A stretch of DNA of 64,000 nucleotides from Pseudomonas sp. RIT-PI-S (GTDB lineage Bacteria; Pseudomonadota; Gammaproteobacteria; Pseudomonadales; Pseudomonadaceae). The translations under genes and the position numbers were made by a program. Positions 61,973 to 64,000 of this stretch are shown here, piece by piece (positions within the stretch are counted from its first letter, which is position 1; each line of letters starts with the position of its first letter). Under the pieces are notes generated by a model. The model ran no database searches, was not told where the DNA came from, and saw nothing but the letters and a program-made list of their open reading frames with translations. Location of the stretch: positions 62,001-126,000 of the forward strand of contig NZ_JANZKJ010000014.1 of the NCBI RefSeq assembly GCF_025642975.1, in the 5' to 3' direction.

Positions 61973-63710
61973 CGGAACGTGCCTCCTTTACCTGAGGGTT
62001 CTGGTTCGAGGCCGGCGCCGCGGCGTTAGCCGGCGGCAATACCGCCTTGAGCACCTGGTCGCGGCTGCCGAACAGTTGCTGGCGGCCATCGTTGAGCAGC
62101 AGGATCTTGTCTACCACGCCCAGCACGCTAGGCCGGTGGGTGATCATGATGATGGTGCTGCCGGCGCTTTTGAGCGCGCGCAAGGCATGCACCAACGCCT
62201 GCTCGCCCGCCTCGTCGAGGTTGGAGTTAGGTTCGTCCAACACAATCAGCGAAGGTTGCGCAAACACCGCCCGCGCAAGCCCGATACGTTGTTTCTGCCC
62301 GCCGGAAAGGCCCTGCCCGCCAGGGCCGAGGACGGTGTCATAACCTTGCGGGAAGCGCAGGATCATGTCGTGGATGCCGGCATGGCGGGCAGCCTGGATG
62401 ATCGGTTCCGATTCCAGGTCGCCGAACCTTGCGATGTTCTCGGCGATGCTGCCGTCGAACAGCTCGATGTCTTGCGGCAGGTAACCCAGGTAAGGGCCAA
62501 GGGCCTCGGGGGCCCATTGATCCAGCGGCGCGCCGTCCAACCGCACCGAGCCGGCCATGGGTGCCCAGATACCTACCAGGGCCCGTGCCAGGGTGGACTT
62601 GCCCGAGGCACTCGGGCCGATCACCGCGAGGATCTCGCCCTTGGCCAGTTCGAAATCCACCCCCCGAATGATGGGCTCTTCGGCACCAGGCGGGGCGACT
62701 TGCAACCGTTCCACCTTGAGCGCGCCAGTAGGCGGCGGCAAGGCCATTGGCGGAACAGTAGCGGGTTCTTCGGCCAGCAACTGGGTAAGCCGGTGGTAGC
62801 TCTGGCGTGCCCCGACGAATTGCTTCCAGGACCCAATGGCGATTTCCACTGGCGCCAGCGAGCGGCCCAGCAACAGCGACATGGCGATCATCATGCCGCC
62901 AGAGATCTGCCCTTCCAGCACCAGTAAAGCGCCCAGCCCGAGCGACAGCGACTGCGCGGCGATGCGCACGAAACGAGTCATTGCGCTGATCCGCGCGCCT
63001 CGGTCGCTGGCGGTCGCCTGCGCCGCGATCATGCCTTGCTGCAACCAGCTCCAGCGCTTGCGCAGCGCCGGCAGCATGCCCATGGCCTGGATGACCTCGG
63101 CGTTGTGCAGGCTACTGTTCACATACAGGTTGGCCTTCATGGACAGGCCGTTCGCCTGGGCCAGGCTGGGGCGGGTGGAAAGCTCACCCCACAACGCCAG
63201 CAGCACCAGGGTCAAGGCGACTATCAGCGAAAGCAGGCCGAACCAGGGGTGAAACAGGAAGGCGATGATCATGAACACCGGCAGCCAAGGCGCGTCGAGC
63301 ATGGCCAGCAGCCCTTGCCCGGTAATGAACTGGCGCACCTGGGTCAGGTCGCTGAAGACCTGCGCGGGGTTACTGTCCTGGCGCCGCAGGCTACGGGTAA
63401 AGGCGGCGTCGAACAAGCGCTGGGCGAGGCCCGCGTCGATGCCGGCGCTCATGCGGATCATCACTTGGCCACGCAACCATTCGATGGCACCACTGAGCAT
63501 GAACAGCCCCAGGGCGATCACGGTGAGCATCAGCAAAGTGGTTTCGTTCCGGCTGGTAAGTACCCGATCATACACTTGCATCATGTAGAGCGAAGGCACC
63601 AGCACCAGCAGGTTGATCACCCCGCTGAAAATCGCAAGGGCCCAGAAGACCCGGCGGTACTTGAGCAAGGCCGCATCGATGTCATTGCGAGGATCAAGTG
63701 TCAGGCGCAT
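61965..63710 (-). CDS. Type I secretion ABC transporter (PrtD/AprD type)
   Basis: This 581-residue exporter has six membrane helices (about 20-310) and an ATPase domain with Walker A GPSASGKST, signature LSGGQKQRIGLARA and Walker B LIVLDEPNSNLDE, the last being characteristic of PrtD/HasD/AprD proteins that export serralysin-type proteases, HasA or lipases. It lacks an N-terminal C39-like domain, so it is not of the LapB/HlyB type. It is the first gene of the operon. The substrate gene is not within the window. Confidence 0.95.
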   Translation of the reverse strand: MRLTLDPRNDIDAALLKYRRVFWALAIFSGVINLLVLVPSLYMMQVYDRVLTSRNETTLLMLTVIALGLFMLSGAIEWLRGQVMIRMSAGIDAGLAQRLFDAAFTRSLRRQDSNPAQVFSDLTQVRQFITGQGLLAMLDAPWLPVFMIIAFLFHPWFGLLSLIVALTLVLLALWGELSTRPSLAQANGLSMKANLYVNSSLHNAEVIQAMGMLPALRKRWSWLQQGMIAAQATASDRGARISAMTRFVRIAAQSLSLGLGALLVLEGQISGGMMIAMSLLLGRSLAPVEIAIGSWKQFVGARQSYHRLTQLLAEEPATVPPMALPPPTGALKVERLQVAPPGAEEPIIRGVDFELAKGEILAVIGPSASGKSTLARALVGIWAPMAGSVRLDGAPLDQWAPEALGPYLGYLPQDIELFDGSIAENIARFGDLESEPIIQAARHAGIHDMILRFPQGYDTVLGPGGQGLSGGQKQRIGLARAVFAQPSLIVLDEPNSNLDEAGEQALVHALRALKSAGSTIIMITHRPSVLGVVDKILLLNDGRQQLFGSRDQVLKAVLPPANAAAPASNQNPQVKEARSDA

Positions 63711-63958
63711 TAAAACGTTACCGAGTGTGGAAACCGAGTCTCAGACCGTGACAGTTCGATTTCATTCCGCCATCACTGCCCATCCGTTGTCATTTTTTTG
63801 TGCATCCTTGCCCCCACATCGGGAACGCACGCAGGGAGACTGTTATAAAAGTTGGCGTAACGCAAGGATGAAGCGCCGAGCCTCCTGCCTCCCCGTCATC
63901 TATTTGACGGATGGGCTAAAAAATCGGGCCTGTTCCACGCGCGGGGTGTCCACCAGGC
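63711..63958. promoter_or_regulatory. Upstream region of the type I secretion operon
   Basis: The 248-bp stretch upstream of the ABC gene contains an AT-rich segment (63,785-63,800), TTATAAAA near 63,843 on the plus strand, and a 5-bp inverted repeat CCGTC-N8-GACGG (63893-63910). No confident promoter or Fur box was assigned. It probably carries the operon's own promoter, unless transcription reads in from the gene beyond the window. Confidence 0.35.
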
Positions 63959-63996
63959 AAAAAAAAGCCCCGGGAGCCTTTCGGCTGCCAGGGCTG
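63959..63996 (-). terminator. Terminator of a minus-strand gene lying beyond the right edge
   Basis: AGCCC (63966-63970) pairs with GGGCT (63991-63995), and AGCC (63975-63978) with GGCT (63982-63985), around a TTT loop. On the minus strand the stem is followed by a T tract, which appears as the plus-strand A run 63959-63966. This places the 3' end of an unseen minus-strand gene at or just past 64000. Confidence 0.75.
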
Positions 63997-64000
63997 AAAA

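Overview
The window reads as chromosomal DNA of a fluorescent Pseudomonas, most likely of the P. putida group. The grounds are the high GC content, a complete pyoverdine maturation and uptake block, Pseudomonas-restricted families (DUF1652 and DUF1883 types), ahpC-ahpF, gor and galU in the arrangement usual for the genus, and abundant REP-like palindromic repeats. This is inferred from gene content; no 16S rRNA or tRNA gene was seen.

Positions 1-12,770 are a pyoverdine siderophore locus. On the minus strand pvdA (ornithine hydroxylase) is followed 3 bp later by a GNAT acyltransferase that probably acetylates hydroxyornithine. pvdP (tyrosinase) diverges from pvdM-pvdN-pvdO (periplasmic maturation), and then come pvdE (exporter of the ferribactin precursor) and fpvA (TonB-dependent transducer receptor). 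Four exact TAAAT-N16-CGT sites mark the starts of the four transcription units and indicate control by the iron-starvation sigma factor PvdS. The peptide synthetases and pvdS itself lie outside the window.

Positions 12,770-30,000 hold housekeeping and accessory genes: hppD, an EAL phosphodiesterase with a CSS sensor domain, rarD, a pqiA-pqiA-pqiB-pqiC lipid-transport operon, a secreted 12-residue-repeat protein, an MFS transporter beside the wreckage of a second porin/MFS uptake cluster with a LysR regulator, a TauE-type exporter, several small genes, and ahpF and ahpC with a tandem OxyR-like site upstream of ahpC.

Positions 30,000-46,100 carry an HTH-only LuxR protein with a response regulator, gor, galU, an 8-copy 82-bp tandem repeat, a chemoreceptor, a UvrD-type helicase, pgm, and a translationally coupled pair encoding a FAN1 nuclease and an XPD-type helicase with an N-terminal PD-(D/E)XK nuclease domain. 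The pair looks like a compact DNA-crosslink repair module.

Positions 46,100-59,270 begin with a repeat block. Ethanolamine use follows (permease, eutB, eutC on the minus strand, with a divergent AraC regulator and a perfect inverted repeat between them), then a GFA-type zinc protein, a YbjJ-like MFS protein, galactarate catabolism (transporter and garD), a 350-residue lipoprotein of unknown role and a threonine/serine dehydratase. Positions 59,285-63,710 are a complete type I secretion system (ABC, HlyD and TolC components) whose substrate is not in the window. A terminator at the right edge shows that a minus-strand gene ends just beyond it.

The most unusual content is the number of intergenic tandem and palindromic repeats (near 1-330, 2,750-3,090, 34,350-35,005 and 46,160-46,905, with single copies at 16,930 and 26,204), the nuclease-helicase plus FAN1 pair, the decayed uptake cluster, and several small proteins not easily picked up by gene callers.
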